Shown: positions 8,860 through 17,581, counted from the first letter of the stretch. The stretch: 33,935 nt of DNA from Chitinophagales bacterium (GCA_020848255.1 JADLAJ010000112.1:1-33935), one strand, 5' to 3'. Notes: generated by a model from the sequence alone, not told the origin. Program-made: numbers and translations.

Positions 8860-9762
8860 TTAATAAATTATTAAGCATTTTATGATTCCATACACCCTGA
8901 TGTCGAAGATGGAAAGCGGATGTTCCTTAATTCCTTTGAAAAAATAGGTCAGTGCCGTTCTCTTATGTTTGGACATGGCCAGATGTAAGGCCAGATATAA
9001 ATAGCATTTGGAAACAAATGTATCCAATTTGCCTTTGTATATTTTTTTAACCAGGGAATCGTTGGTACACGTCTCAATCAGCAGTAGGATTCGAGCAATC
9101 AAGGGCTTTTCTTTTACCACAAATACGCTTCTGGCATCGTGATTAAGGATGCTGGAGGTAATCACATTGCTGTAATGAATTGTATATCTGGCAGCCAAAC
9201 GCAACCATAAATCATAATCTTCCGATGCAGATAGTGTTCTGTTGGTATTAAACGGATGCTGCAACGCTACATCGCGTCTCAAGAGAACACCATTACAACT
9301 AAGGTAGTTTCCGTTGATGAGTTTTTTATTAAAATCGGTGTTGCGATAGATATGCTGTTCTTTGATTATTTTCTTATTTATATCCATCACATTGTAGGCC
9401 AGATAAATCATTTCAGGGTTCTGGTGTTTATGAATCAGTTTTACTGCTTCTGATAAATGATTTGGATATAAGTAGTCGTCAGAGTCAAAAAAGGTAACAT
9501 AATCGCCCTTTGCCAGCTGCGTTCCGGTGTTTCTGGCAACCGCCCGCTCTTCGTTTTTTTTCTTATGGTAGATGATTTTCGGGTGATTCAGTGATAGTAC
9601 CACTTCCTCTGTGTTATCCGTACTTCCATCATCCACTACTATAATCTCAAAATTCTGATAATCCTGAGCGATAGCCGTTTTGATGGAATCAATAATTAAA
9701 TTAGCCCTGTTGTAGGTGGGCATAATAATCGAAAAGAAAGGTAAAGCCTTGTTGTTATCCAT
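8860..9762 (-). CDS. GT2 family glycosyltransferase
   Basis: A 300-residue GT-A-fold inverting glycosyltransferase. The N terminus has the GT2 signature IIMPTYNRA followed by VVDDGSTDNT, which binds the nucleotide, and the metal-binding DSDD at residues 93-96. Deletion or extension is not apparent; the length is normal. The C-terminal 100 residues are basic and moderately hydrophobic, suiting work at the inner membrane face. Donor and acceptor sugars are unknown. A 57-bp gap with a possible promoter box separates it from the upstream GNAT gene, so it may begin a sub-transcript; the SDR gene follows after 10 bp. Confidence 0.92.
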   Translation of the reverse strand: MDNNKALPFFSIIMPTYNRANLIIDSIKTAIAQDYQNFEIIVVDDGSTDNTEEVVLSLNHPKIIYHKKKNEERAVARNTGTQLAKGDYVTFFDSDDYLYPNHLSEAVKLIHKHQNPEMIYLAYNVMDINKKIIKEQHIYRNTDFNKKLINGNYLSCNGVLLRRDVALQHPFNTNRTLSASEDYDLWLRLAARYTIHYSNVITSSILNHDARSVFVVKEKPLIARILLLIETCTNDSLVKKIYKGKLDTFVSKCYLYLALHLAMSKHKRTALTYFFKGIKEHPLSIFDIRVYGIIKCLIIY

Positions 9763-9787
9763 ATCGTTCTTCTAACGTACCAATCAT

Positions 9788-9795
9788 CAAATTTA
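9788..9795 (-). promoter_or_regulatory. Possible Bacteroidota -7 promoter box inside the operon
   Basis: On the minus strand TAAATTTG matches the Bacteroidota -7 consensus TAnnTTTG exactly, about 26 bases before the GT2 start at 9762. No TTG is present at the expected -33 position, so it is only a candidate. It would allow expression of the last four genes of the run independently. Confidence 0.28.
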
Positions 9796-9819
9796 AGGAA
9801 AAAAAGTTATCTTAAATAG

Positions 9820-10812
9820 TTAGTCCTGAATAATTGGTTGAAGTTCCACATTATCCGGATTTTCCCAGAAATTAGCATCGCCATCTCTGGTCAGTAAAAT
9901 CAACGGTACTTTGTAGCTGAAAATCCCTCTCTTGAATGGGTTCTTCAAGAACAAAGACTTTTTATATTGATTCAACAACACGCTGTCTGTAGGTTCCCAG
10001 GTGTAAATGTATTTAAAGCTGATTGTTGAAGTTATAGCCATAATGGTCTCCCTGAGGTACCGACGGTGGTCGTTGTCCAGAAAATCAGCATAGACAATTT
10101 TCAGATTGTTGTTGTCCTCTTTTTGCAAAATTACCAGTCCGATGATGGCGTTATTCTTTTTTACTTTATAGGAGATGAATTTAAGGAAAGGATGCATGCT
10201 TATTTTCCAGTTCAGCACTTCTTTGTTATATACTTTGTAAGCTGATTTGTAATATTTCTTGGCGGAGAAAAAAAGATCTGTTTCATCATCAAATACGCTG
10301 ATTTGCTCCAGCTCTACCGTAGGTTTTGAGAACAGGCCCCGCATCTTAATCAACATACGGTGCTGAAAGATGTAACTGAAGTTGTGCGGGTTTTTCCAAT
10401 GCAGTTTATTTACAAATCCATGATAAGAATTAGATCCTGGAATGCCTATCAGCTTTAATGAACCGATTTCCTTAAAAGTATAATCATAGGTAAGGTTAGC
10501 TAATTTTATAAACAGACCTCGATTTCTGTAATTCGGGTGTGTCATTGTATCCATTGACTGGTAAATAACTTTCCGTTCACCGTTTATCATGTATTCTTCC
10601 GGTATGATGCCATAAAAAGCTCCAACTTCATTAGTGTCTTTATTGACGGTTTCAAAAGCAATTAAATTTCCGGCTGGATTTTGCAAATATTTCCATTTGA
10701 AATAAGATTCGGAAACAGTTATACCAAAACATAAATTAAAGATTTCTGCAAAGCGGGACAAGTTTGTTGTCTCCACCAGGCGGTTTTCGATATTAATTGT
10801 ATCTGCACTCAT
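9820..10812 (-). CDS. GNAT-family N-acyltransferase
   Basis: A 330-residue protein of the large GNAT type found in Bacteroidota glycan loci. The conserved acetyl-CoA-binding region is SMDTMTHPNYRNRGLFIKL (about residues 86-104), matching the R/Q-x-x-G-x-G/A pattern loosely as RNRGLF; the preceding segment (FYGIIPEEYMINGERKVIYQ) is a typical GNAT beta-hairpin. It starts inside an ATGA overlap with the upstream CE4 deacetylase gene, so the two are translationally coupled. A reasonable inference is that the deacetylase frees an amine on a sugar and this enzyme re-acylates it, but the acyl group and acceptor are not known. Confidence 0.83.
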   Translation of the reverse strand: MSADTINIENRLVETTNLSRFAEIFNLCFGITVSESYFKWKYLQNPAGNLIAFETVNKDTNEVGAFYGIIPEEYMINGERKVIYQSMDTMTHPNYRNRGLFIKLANLTYDYTFKEIGSLKLIGIPGSNSYHGFVNKLHWKNPHNFSYIFQHRMLIKMRGLFSKPTVELEQISVFDDETDLFFSAKKYYKSAYKVYNKEVLNWKISMHPFLKFISYKVKKNNAIIGLVILQKEDNNNLKIVYADFLDNDHRRYLRETIMAITSTISFKYIYTWEPTDSVLLNQYKKSLFLKNPFKRGIFSYKVPLILLTRDGDANFWENPDNVELQPIIQD

Positions 10813-11759
10813 AAACTTATTGATTTTAGTAATGTTCTGTTGATATAAAATTTTATTTCACCGACCGACTGATTCGTAATGCCAATTCTTGGAAAAACCT
10901 GAGAAGCGAAGTTTTTGTCTGTTTTTATATACGAAGGGTTGGTAGAATAGATATATGCGTAATTATTTTTTGCCAAAACTGATAAAGTATCTTCATTGAA
11001 ATGTTGTTTTTTCCCAAACGGAATGGCAAAATGTTCCATTGTAATACCGAACACATCTTTTACATATTGATGGTTATCTGCTATTTCTTTTTCTTGCAGC
11101 GTTTTTGAGCATTTGGCAAGATTATAATGATTGGAGGTATGATTGCCAATTGTAATTAGAGAAGATTGTTTTAATACGGCTTTCAAATCGTCTTTAGTGG
11201 CATAAATTTTATCCTTGGTTTTGTTTTCATTGTATTCTAACTTATCGTAATTCAAATTATCAACGGGCAATATTTTATTATTTATGAAGGCTGAATAGTT
11301 TGCGGCTGTTTTATCAATAAAAAGATTATTATAAAATGCGTTTAAATAATCAACGTCATTTTTGTGGATTGCTACATTGCTGCACCAAAGCTGATTTTTC
11401 TCTATTGCAGATTGGTTCAGAAATAGTGTATATGGAATATTCTTTTTGCTGAGAACCGGGTGGGCTTCGCTGAGTACAGAGTAAAATCCGTCATCAAAAG
11501 TTAAAACCGCGTATGCTTTTTTGTTGTCCAGCAAATGCTTTGTTTTTAATTGTTCTGTAGAAATAATTTCAAAGTTTTTTATGATAAAATTCAGTTGTTT
11601 TAAAAAGACATTTTTTTCTGTTGAATAATATTCGGAATGATGATCCTCTGAAATATCGGATATGTCATGAAAACAAAAGATGAAAATTTTAGATTTAAGG
11701 AATGGTTTTAGTAAACTGACACTAAGCAACCGAATAATTATCTTTTTTATAAAACGCAT
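10809..11759 (-). CDS. Polysaccharide deacetylase family protein (CE4/NodB)
   Basis: A 316-residue CE4-type metal-dependent deacetylase. Motif 1 is TFDDGF (residues 87-92) with the catalytic base and metal-binding aspartates; motif 2 is HTSNH (H207 and H211), the two metal-binding histidines. The early FCFHDI is also typical. The third motif (usually RxPY/F) appears altered to IPFGKKQHF. A basic N-terminal segment (residues 1-20) could sit at the membrane, but there is no clear cleavable signal peptide, so action on a cytoplasmic lipid-linked glycan is likely. It overlaps the downstream GNAT gene by 4 bp (ATGA) and follows a GT4 gene by 9 bp. Confidence 0.87.
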   Translation of the reverse strand: MRFIKKIIIRLLSVSLLKPFLKSKIFIFCFHDISDISEDHHSEYYSTEKNVFLKQLNFIIKNFEIISTEQLKTKHLLDNKKAYAVLTFDDGFYSVLSEAHPVLSKKNIPYTLFLNQSAIEKNQLWCSNVAIHKNDVDYLNAFYNNLFIDKTAANYSAFINNKILPVDNLNYDKLEYNENKTKDKIYATKDDLKAVLKQSSLITIGNHTSNHYNLAKCSKTLQEKEIADNHQYVKDVFGITMEHFAIPFGKKQHFNEDTLSVLAKNNYAYIYSTNPSYIKTDKNFASQVFPRIGITNQSVGEIKFYINRTLLKSISL

Positions 11760-11768
11760 CTAACAGAT

Positions 11769-12842
11769 TTATTGATCATATAATTTTTCAAGAGCAACAA
11801 TCATATTTGTTAACTGAAATCTATTTTTTACGTCATTGTAACCATTCTCAATAATTGTATTTCTCAGAGCAGCATCTGATATTAGTAATTCTATAGCATC
11901 TGCAATAGGTTTTGTTTCTTGGTGTGGTACAACGATTGCATTTCTGTTATTTATTATAAATTCATTTGCAATTCCAGAAAGTGAAAATACGGAAGGGGTT
12001 TTTGCTATCAGCGCTTCTACATAGGTTTGGCCGAAAGCTTCACATTGAGAGTCAATAGGCGTATGTACATATACATCAACAGATTTGTAAAAAGCACCCA
12101 TGTCTCTTTCGTAGGTGATTTCTATATAATTCTGAAGAGGAATAGCTTTTAATAACTCCCGGACTTCATTCTTATATGGTCCCAGAGCATTTGCTAATAT
12201 TAATTTTGCATCAGGATATTTCACCAGCACATCGGCAAACGCCGGAATAATGTATTGGAGTCCCTTTAGTTTCAGGTATCTGGAAACTACTCCAATTACA
12301 ATTACATTATTTTTTATCTGATATTTTTCTTTAAATCTCGAAACCCTTTCCTCCGTGATGTCTTCATATTCCTCAAATAAAAAACCATGATTTATGGTGT
12401 GAATTTTTTTTGGATTTACATGCTCTAAATTGATTAAAACATCATCTACATTTTTACAAATGGAAACAATATCGGTAGCCATAAAATTAATGACTTTATC
12501 AAAAAATACCGCTTTGGGAGAATCTACGTGATTTGCAATTGAATGATGTCGTGTAAATATTCTTTTTCTTACGCCAGCCAATACACCGGAAATGAGTCCA
12601 ACAACATTAGAAAGAAACAATTGACAATGAATAATATCCGTTTTATTTTTAATCAGAAACGGAATACTTTTGATGATAGCCAGCAGTAAACCGGTTTTGC
12701 CATGCACAGGAATTCTTAAATACGGATAATTGCGTTCTTTGACAAACGTTTCAATTTCAGTATTATCATGATTCAAAAAAATGAAACTTAACTGATATTT
12801 TTCATTATTCAAATAAGTGCATATCCATTCCATAGATATCAT
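11769..12842 (-). CDS. GT4-type glycosyltransferase, N terminus probably extends upstream without an ATG
   Basis: The ATG at 12842 gives 357 residues, but this start drops the first strand of the GT-B fold. The same frame stays open upstream to a stop at 12906-12908 and reads KKNITYFISDINK before the ATG, which looks like a normal N terminus of this GT4 type. No ATG, GTG or TTG lies in that extension; CTG at 12893 is the best available candidate. The core has FTRHHS, HGFLFEEYED and the C-terminal EAFGQTYVEAL (the E-x7-E donor-binding motif). It is a cytoplasmic retaining transferase of unknown sugars. A 149-bp gap with a possible promoter precedes it, and the CE4 gene follows after 9 bp. Confidence 0.87.
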   Translation of the reverse strand: MISMEWICTYLNNEKYQLSFIFLNHDNTEIETFVKERNYPYLRIPVHGKTGLLLAIIKSIPFLIKNKTDIIHCQLFLSNVVGLISGVLAGVRKRIFTRHHSIANHVDSPKAVFFDKVINFMATDIVSICKNVDDVLINLEHVNPKKIHTINHGFLFEEYEDITEERVSRFKEKYQIKNNVIVIGVVSRYLKLKGLQYIIPAFADVLVKYPDAKLILANALGPYKNEVRELLKAIPLQNYIEITYERDMGAFYKSVDVYVHTPIDSQCEAFGQTYVEALIAKTPSVFSLSGIANEFIINNRNAIVVPHQETKPIADAIELLISDAALRNTIIENGYNDVKNRFQLTNMIVALEKLYDQ

Positions 12843-12911
12843 CTTATTAATATCAGAGATAAAATAGGTGATATTTTTTTTGGATGCTTTCAGTAGGTGT
12901 GATTTTTATTG

Positions 12912-12942
12912 TAAATATATGGTGCAAAATAGTTATATACAA
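12912..12942 (-). promoter_or_regulatory. Possible promoter upstream of the GT4 gene
   Basis: Minus strand: TTG (12942-12940), a 20-base spacer, then TATATTTA (12919-12912), a 7-of-8 match to the Bacteroidota TAnnTTTG box. Transcription would start near 12905, just upstream of the suspected CTG start at 12893. The region is very AT-rich, so a chance match is possible. Confidence 0.28.
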
Positions 12943-12991
12943 GAATGGATTGTTCTGAAAATGAATTTTAAAATAGATAATTACAGGAATT

Positions 12992-13915
12992 CTATAGCTT
13001 TACTATGTTTGGAAATAATACGCCATTTGCCGTTATAACAGCATCATAAATTTTGAATCGTATTTTTTCAGGAAGAAAAAGAAGTCGTTCCTTATCTACA
13101 GCATCTATCATCCATCGGTTGCAAAAAATACTTTTATAAATAAATGTTTTAAAAATGTTAGGCAATACAACTTCACGCATACCGCCTTTATGTATTTCCG
13201 GTTTTATTTCAATTAATTTTTGGTGATAGAACTTATATTGACGTTGTCTTTTTATGGTATTGGTACAATTGAGAATTGCATCAGCATCGTTATTAATAAC
13301 GATAGACTTTTTATTTATAAAAATCTTTGTTTTTTCATTCTTGAACCTTACGGCAAGATCATAATCTTCGGCATCATTCAATCGTTCGTCAAAGCATCCG
13401 ATGTTGATAAATTGTGTTTTGTGCAAGCTGAAATTTGCCGCACAGATATACGGGTATTCTAACAATACGATATCTTCACTTATATCTATCTGTTTATTCC
13501 ATTGGTCGTTGAGCCAAACCCTGTATCTTCCATAATCCGTTTCTGTTATGGTGTCATTTGGAATTAAAATTCCGACACAAACAGAGGCGACGTGATCTGT
13601 GTGAAAATTTAAATGCTCTTCAACAAGATTCGGATAGGCAATCATATCATCATCCAAAAATATCAAAATCTCACCGCCAGCTTCGCTGGCGCCTCTGTTT
13701 CTCACAGCGGCACGGCCTTTATTGCTTTGTTCTATGATTTTTAACTGTGGCAGATTGAAAACTGTTTTAGTTAATACTTCCATAGTGTTATCTGTCGAAC
13801 CATCCACGACCACAATTATCTCATCAGGTTTAACTGTCTGTTTTTCCAAACTATGAAGAATGTTGCAGATTTTATTTGATCCGTTATAAGTTGGTATTAT
13901 TATGGAAACAGTCAT
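12992..13915 (-). CDS. GT2 family glycosyltransferase
   Basis: A 307-residue GT-A-fold glycosyltransferase. The start IIIPTYNGS with VVVDGSTDNT is the standard GT2 nucleotide-binding region; LDDDM (around residue 93) is the metal-binding DxD equivalent, and LNDAEDYDLAVR carries the ED motif expected for the catalytic base. Length is normal. Sugars transferred are unknown. It has a 112-bp upstream gap with a promoter-like sequence and an imperfect palindrome, and a 149-bp downstream gap, so it is one of the more isolated genes in the run. Confidence 0.92.
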   Translation of the reverse strand: MTVSIIIPTYNGSNKICNILHSLEKQTVKPDEIIVVVDGSTDNTMEVLTKTVFNLPQLKIIEQSNKGRAAVRNRGASEAGGEILIFLDDDMIAYPNLVEEHLNFHTDHVASVCVGILIPNDTITETDYGRYRVWLNDQWNKQIDISEDIVLLEYPYICAANFSLHKTQFINIGCFDERLNDAEDYDLAVRFKNEKTKIFINKKSIVINNDADAILNCTNTIKRQRQYKFYHQKLIEIKPEIHKGGMREVVLPNIFKTFIYKSIFCNRWMIDAVDKERLLFLPEKIRFKIYDAVITANGVLFPNIVKL

Positions 13916-13988
13916 TAATTTTTGTTTTTACGAACAGGCCGAATTATAAATCATAATAAACGATAATATTTCTAGAAAATTAGCATTG

Positions 13989-14019
13989 TAAAGTTACTAT
14001 TTAAATGTAATCATTACAA
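13989..14019 (-). promoter_or_regulatory. Possible promoter upstream of the GT2 gene
   Basis: Minus strand: TTG (14019-14017), a 20-base spacer, then TAACTTTA (13996-13989), 7 of 8 positions of TAnnTTTG. The predicted leader would be about 65 bases. The TTG element lies inside the imperfect palindrome at 14004-14020. Confidence 0.32.
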
Positions 14020-14020
14020 T
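14004..14020. promoter_or_regulatory. Imperfect 17-bp palindrome, possible operator
   Basis: AATGTAAT-C-ATTACAAT: eight-base arms around one central base with a single mismatched pair. The inner core TGTAATCATTACA is perfect. The odd-centred arrangement resembles operators of Fur-type regulators, but no regulator gene is present here and the AT-rich setting makes chance plausible. It overlaps the -33 element of the candidate promoter. Confidence 0.2.
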
Positions 14021-14027
14021 TTTATCG

Positions 14028-14930
14028 CTATGTATTCCTTTTTGTTTCTTTAATTGCTTTAAGATATGTAATCGATGACAATAATCCAATTAGACGAAAG
14101 TTAAGCTTGTCAAAAAAAGGAAGATTAGGTGTTTTATCATATACAAATTTTATAACAGGAAAAAAGGGCAACAGTATGCTTAACAAATGCTGTTTTATGG
14201 CAGACATATCTATCATATCAGCAAAGGACTGTGAAGTATAGCCTCTGTAAATTCTGTCCAGATATTCATCAATTTCTAATCGGTCTTTCTGATTGTGAAA
14301 ACAAGTTATTTTAGTTATGATTTTTGTTGCAATGTTGTTTCTCTGAAGTCTCAAAGCGATATCAATATCTTCGCCCTGAAATAAAATTTTTTCATTGTAG
14401 CCATTTATTTTTTCAAAATTAACGACTGAAATGCAGAACGAACAACTTGCCACCCCTCCGGCTTCATTAATTTGCAGAGCAGGATTTATTTTTGTATGCA
14501 TTCTTCCTTCCAGCGTATGATAGCTGGAGTGTAAGATATAGCGACCTATTTTTTTTACTTTCAAAGTTTCCTGCAGTTTTGCTGGATAAACCCAATTGAG
14601 ATTGAAACAGGATTGCTCCAGCATTTTTTGTTCATACAGATTCTGAATAATTTTAAGTGACTCAGGTGTAATACACATATCATCATCGATAAAATATAGC
14701 ACAGTTCCTTTTGCTGCTTTTGCACCATTGTTTCTGGCCGCAGAAACACCACGTTGATGATTCTCCAGAAGCGTCACGTTTTTGCATGACGGAAATTCTT
14801 TAAGTGCAGCACCGTCATTTACCACAATTATTTCCGCATCAAAGTTTTCAATAGATTTTATAGCATCATCCAGTGATTCTAAAAGTATCTCATTTCTGTT
14901 TTTGGTTGGTATGACAATCGAGATCAGCAC
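14028..14930 (-). CDS. GT2 family glycosyltransferase
   Basis: A 300-residue GT-A-fold glycosyltransferase. It opens with SIVIPTKNRNE and IIVVNDGAAL, a slightly divergent GT2 nucleotide-binding region, then GVSAARNNGAK and the metal-binding FIDDDM (around residues 90-95). LFQGEDIDIALRL holds the catalytic ED pair. A hydrophobic stretch near residues 245-260 may touch the membrane. Donor and acceptor are unknown. It follows the upstream GT2 gene by 15 bp; a 112-bp gap follows it. Confidence 0.9.
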   Translation of the reverse strand: MLISIVIPTKNRNEILLESLDDAIKSIENFDAEIIVVNDGAALKEFPSCKNVTLLENHQRGVSAARNNGAKAAKGTVLYFIDDDMCITPESLKIIQNLYEQKMLEQSCFNLNWVYPAKLQETLKVKKIGRYILHSSYHTLEGRMHTKINPALQINEAGGVASCSFCISVVNFEKINGYNEKILFQGEDIDIALRLQRNNIATKIITKITCFHNQKDRLEIDEYLDRIYRGYTSQSFADMIDMSAIKQHLLSILLPFFPVIKFVYDKTPNLPFFDKLNFRLIGLLSSITYLKAIKETKRNT

Positions 14931-14945
14931 GGCAGATATAGATAA

Positions 14946-15704
14946 TTACAGGATGAAAAAACGTCCGTAAATACGTTTTTTTAATTTTGACAGGAAGTTT
15001 TTTTGAAAAACCTTCTCAAATTCCTGCAAATATTGTGGAAATTCAGTTTCAATAAATCGTTTTCGTTCCCGGTATATCTTTTCCTGATTAGCATGCTGTG
15101 AACTGATTCCTGTAGTATCAAAAATGGATATTATCTCATCGATATGTTTATAGACAAGATTTTTATCTGAAAATAACCTTGAAACAAAGACGACATCGGC
15201 AATGATTCGGTAGGATTCGTCAAAATTATTTACTTTGGAGAAGAGTTCTCTTTTTACAAAGAGTGCAGGTTGTGGCGGAATGTCGTGCTGATATCTTTTG
15301 TAGTATTCTACAACAGGAGTTGCAGTATTCTTAATAATCTTTGCGTTTTTGATGTAGGAGGTGTTTCCGAAAACTACATCATTATTATCCAGGTTGTTTG
15401 CCACCGTTTGAATGATGTTATTGCTGTATGCAATATCTCCGCTGTTTAAAAAAAAAACGTAATCACCACTTGCCATTTTCAGTCCTTTATTCATGGCATT
15501 GTAAAGTCCGTTGTCAGTTTCGCTAATATAATCGGTAATTGAATCAGCATATTTTTTTATGACATCTCTGCTGCCATCCGTTGATGCTCCATCAACAATA
15601 ATGTATTCAATATTCGAATAAGTTTGAGAGATTACAGATTGTATGGTCTTTTCTAATCCGACGGCATTATTTTTATTAATGGTTATGATTGAAATTTTTT
15701 TCAT
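14946..15704 (-). CDS. GT2 family glycosyltransferase (short, WcaA-like)
   Basis: A 252-residue GT2 enzyme of the compact type seen in colanic-acid and O-antigen loci. Motifs: ISIITINKNNA, YIIVDGASTDGS, the family-typical SETDNGLYNAMNKG, and FLNSGD (around residues 84-89) in place of a classical DxD; N-S-G-D is normal for this subgroup. The C-terminal tail is basic (KKRIYGRFFIL). It lies 16 bp after the FkbM methyltransferase gene and 15 bp before the next GT2 gene, consistent with one transcript. Sugar specificity is unknown. Confidence 0.92.
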   Translation of the reverse strand: MKKISIITINKNNAVGLEKTIQSVISQTYSNIEYIIVDGASTDGSRDVIKKYADSITDYISETDNGLYNAMNKGLKMASGDYVFFLNSGDIAYSNNIIQTVANNLDNNDVVFGNTSYIKNAKIIKNTATPVVEYYKRYQHDIPPQPALFVKRELFSKVNNFDESYRIIADVVFVSRLFSDKNLVYKHIDEIISIFDTTGISSQHANQEKIYRERKRFIETEFPQYLQEFEKVFQKNFLSKLKKRIYGRFFIL

Positions 15705-15720
15705 ACAAAAACATTCTCTT

Positions 15721-16647
15721 TTATGCTAATCTGTTTCTGACTTTTTGCAGGTTTTTTATAGCAATCAGATTGTCATAAATGTATCTTTTATTTCTTTTTT
15801 CCGGAATTAAACTCCCGTTTACATATTTATACCACTGGTAGCCGAAACTATGCATGATGTCATAGATTTCTAATACATTGTAACCTGCGGCTTCTGTATT
15901 ACTCTCGGTAAACTCTACCATCAAAACAGGTTCAAATTTTGTCAGGAATTCTTTAGCGCCATTTAATACAAATTTTTCCCATCCTTCCACATCTATCTTT
16001 ACCAGAGCAATCTTTTCTTTATCAATTTCCATTAATTCATCATCCAGTGTGTGCACCGGAACCGTAGTGCTTTTATTAAACATTTTCTTGTTAATGTTAG
16101 GAGCGAAAGTATCCCATGCATCGTGTCCGGATTCTGAAATATTCAACGTTAATTCTCCTTTTTTATCGGAGATTCCGATGTTTCTTATTTCAACATTTTT
16201 AAACTTATTTAATTCTATATTTTCTTTAAGCCTTGAAAATGTAGCAGGAGAGGGTTCAAATGTAATTATCTTCCCGTTTTCTCCGATAATGCCGGATGCA
16301 TAAATGGAGAACAACCCTATATTGGCACCAATATCAATAAAGTAATCGTCTTTCTTTAGTATTTTTTTTAAAAATGCGATTTCATTTAATTCAAAGTTTC
16401 CTTCAAAGATTAGTTTGGACAAAAGGCTGTTTTTATACAGGTTTATAGAGATGTTGTCCTGAAGCTGCATTATAAAAGAAGTATTTCCATCTTTAAATTT
16501 AGATTGCCACAAGACGTCTCTCTTTTCATTTTCAATCCGAATGTTATTATCTATATAGTTTTTCCGGATATCAAGAAAATAGGCAAATATTTTAAAGTTA
16601 TACAGGAATGATTTTATTTTCTGAAGGTTTGTTTTTTCTGATGTCAT
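15721..16647 (-). CDS. FkbM family methyltransferase
   Basis: A 308-residue SAM-dependent methyltransferase. The SAM-binding loop is FIDIGANIGLFS (residues 103-114), followed by ITFEPSPATFSRLKENIELN, the acidic residue that binds the ribose. The later VKIDVEGWEKFVL segment is diagnostic of the FkbM family. The first 90 residues are a variable N-terminal region. FkbM proteins O-methylate polyketides and, in glycan loci, sugar hydroxyls; here a sugar of the locus's polysaccharide is the likely target (inference). A 119-bp gap with no convincing promoter separates it from the upstream GT2 gene. Confidence 0.9.
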   Translation of the reverse strand: MTSEKTNLQKIKSFLYNFKIFAYFLDIRKNYIDNNIRIENEKRDVLWQSKFKDGNTSFIMQLQDNISINLYKNSLLSKLIFEGNFELNEIAFLKKILKKDDYFIDIGANIGLFSIYASGIIGENGKIITFEPSPATFSRLKENIELNKFKNVEIRNIGISDKKGELTLNISESGHDAWDTFAPNINKKMFNKSTTVPVHTLDDELMEIDKEKIALVKIDVEGWEKFVLNGAKEFLTKFEPVLMVEFTESNTEAAGYNVLEIYDIMHSFGYQWYKYVNGSLIPEKRNKRYIYDNLIAIKNLQKVRNRLA

Positions 16648-16766
16648 TATTAGTTTTTTACGAATCGAAATATAATGGTATAATTGGTGTTTTCAGTATC
16701 ATCCTGCTGCCGTTTATTCTATGCCAGCCACTTCTGATGATGAATTAAGCCACAAAGTTGAATAAA

Positions 16767-17576
16767 TTATCTTGTTTTTAGTAGATTTTGCAACAATTTT
16801 ATACATTTAATCTTAAGTGGAGAAAAGTTTCTCTCTAAAAATAGTTCACCGTTTTTTCGCATCATTTCGCTTTTCTGGCCGGAACTTCCTCCCATGTGGT
16901 GTATGGCTTTTGTATCAGCAAGATACAAAATTTTATAACCAAGTTTTTTAATATCAATACACCATTGCATGTCTTCATAGTACATAAAGTAAGAGTCATC
17001 CAGCTTTTGCCCCGGCAATTTTAATAAAATTTCTTTTTTAAAGAGAAAGAAAGCACCCCAAACCCAGTCCACTTCTGTGTTGGTCTTATAATTAAAGAAG
17101 GAGCCTAATAACAGCCTGCCTGCCTTTTCCTTTGAAACCAGTTTTTGAAGGCGAAACAGTTCAAAGAGCTGATATTTAACAGAAGGAAAGCGTTGGCCAA
17201 CACTTTGTATGGTTCCGTCAGGGTAGGTAAGCATAGGAGACACGACCCCAGCATCCTTATGTCTTTTCAAAAAATCAACGCTGATTTGTATGGAATTTTC
17301 TGTTAGCTCTATGTCGCTGTTCAATAATAAAATAAATTCACCGGATGCCTGCTCTATACCAATATTGTTTCCTTTTGCAAATCCGACATTGTTGTCATTC
17401 TTTATAAGTTGTATATCCGGGAATAATGACTTAAAAATCTGAGCATCGCATTCAACGGAGGCATTATCCACTAAAATGATTTCAAATTCTATGTTTTTTG
17501 TGAACTGATAAACAGATTCTATGCACTTTTTAGTAAGTGTAAACGTGTTATAGTTTATAATTATTACAGAAATCAA
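16767..17576 (-). CDS. GT2 family glycosyltransferase (rhamnosyltransferase-like)
   Basis: A 269-residue GT2 enzyme. It begins ISVIIINYNTF with ILVDNASVE, then the hallmark NNVGFAKGNNIGI and LLLNSDIEL (metal site around residues 83-88). WVWGAFFLFKK and YYEDMQWCI supply the acceptor-side and catalytic acidic residues. This sequence type is often annotated as rhamnosyltransferase-like, but many sugars are used and none can be assigned here. It starts 5 bp after the upstream methyltransferase gene's stop and is followed by a 119-bp gap before the FkbM gene. Confidence 0.93.
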   Translation of the reverse strand: MISVIIINYNTFTLTKKCIESVYQFTKNIEFEIILVDNASVECDAQIFKSLFPDIQLIKNDNNVGFAKGNNIGIEQASGEFILLLNSDIELTENSIQISVDFLKRHKDAGVVSPMLTYPDGTIQSVGQRFPSVKYQLFELFRLQKLVSKEKAGRLLLGSFFNYKTNTEVDWVWGAFFLFKKEILLKLPGQKLDDSYFMYYEDMQWCIDIKKLGYKILYLADTKAIHHMGGSSGQKSEMMRKNGELFLERNFSPLKIKCIKLLQNLLKTR

Positions 17577-17581
17577 TCGAG

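Noticed and set aside
12843-12991. A frameshift in the T8 run hiding an upstream ATG for the GT4 gene
   Set aside because: No ATG or GTG on the minus strand exists anywhere in this gap, and the frames opened by a shift do not encode GT-like sequence.
16648-16766. Possible gene remnant or promoter in the 119-bp gap before the FkbM gene
   Set aside because: Only a weak TATATTTC match without a -33 TTG, and no coding remnant was recognised.
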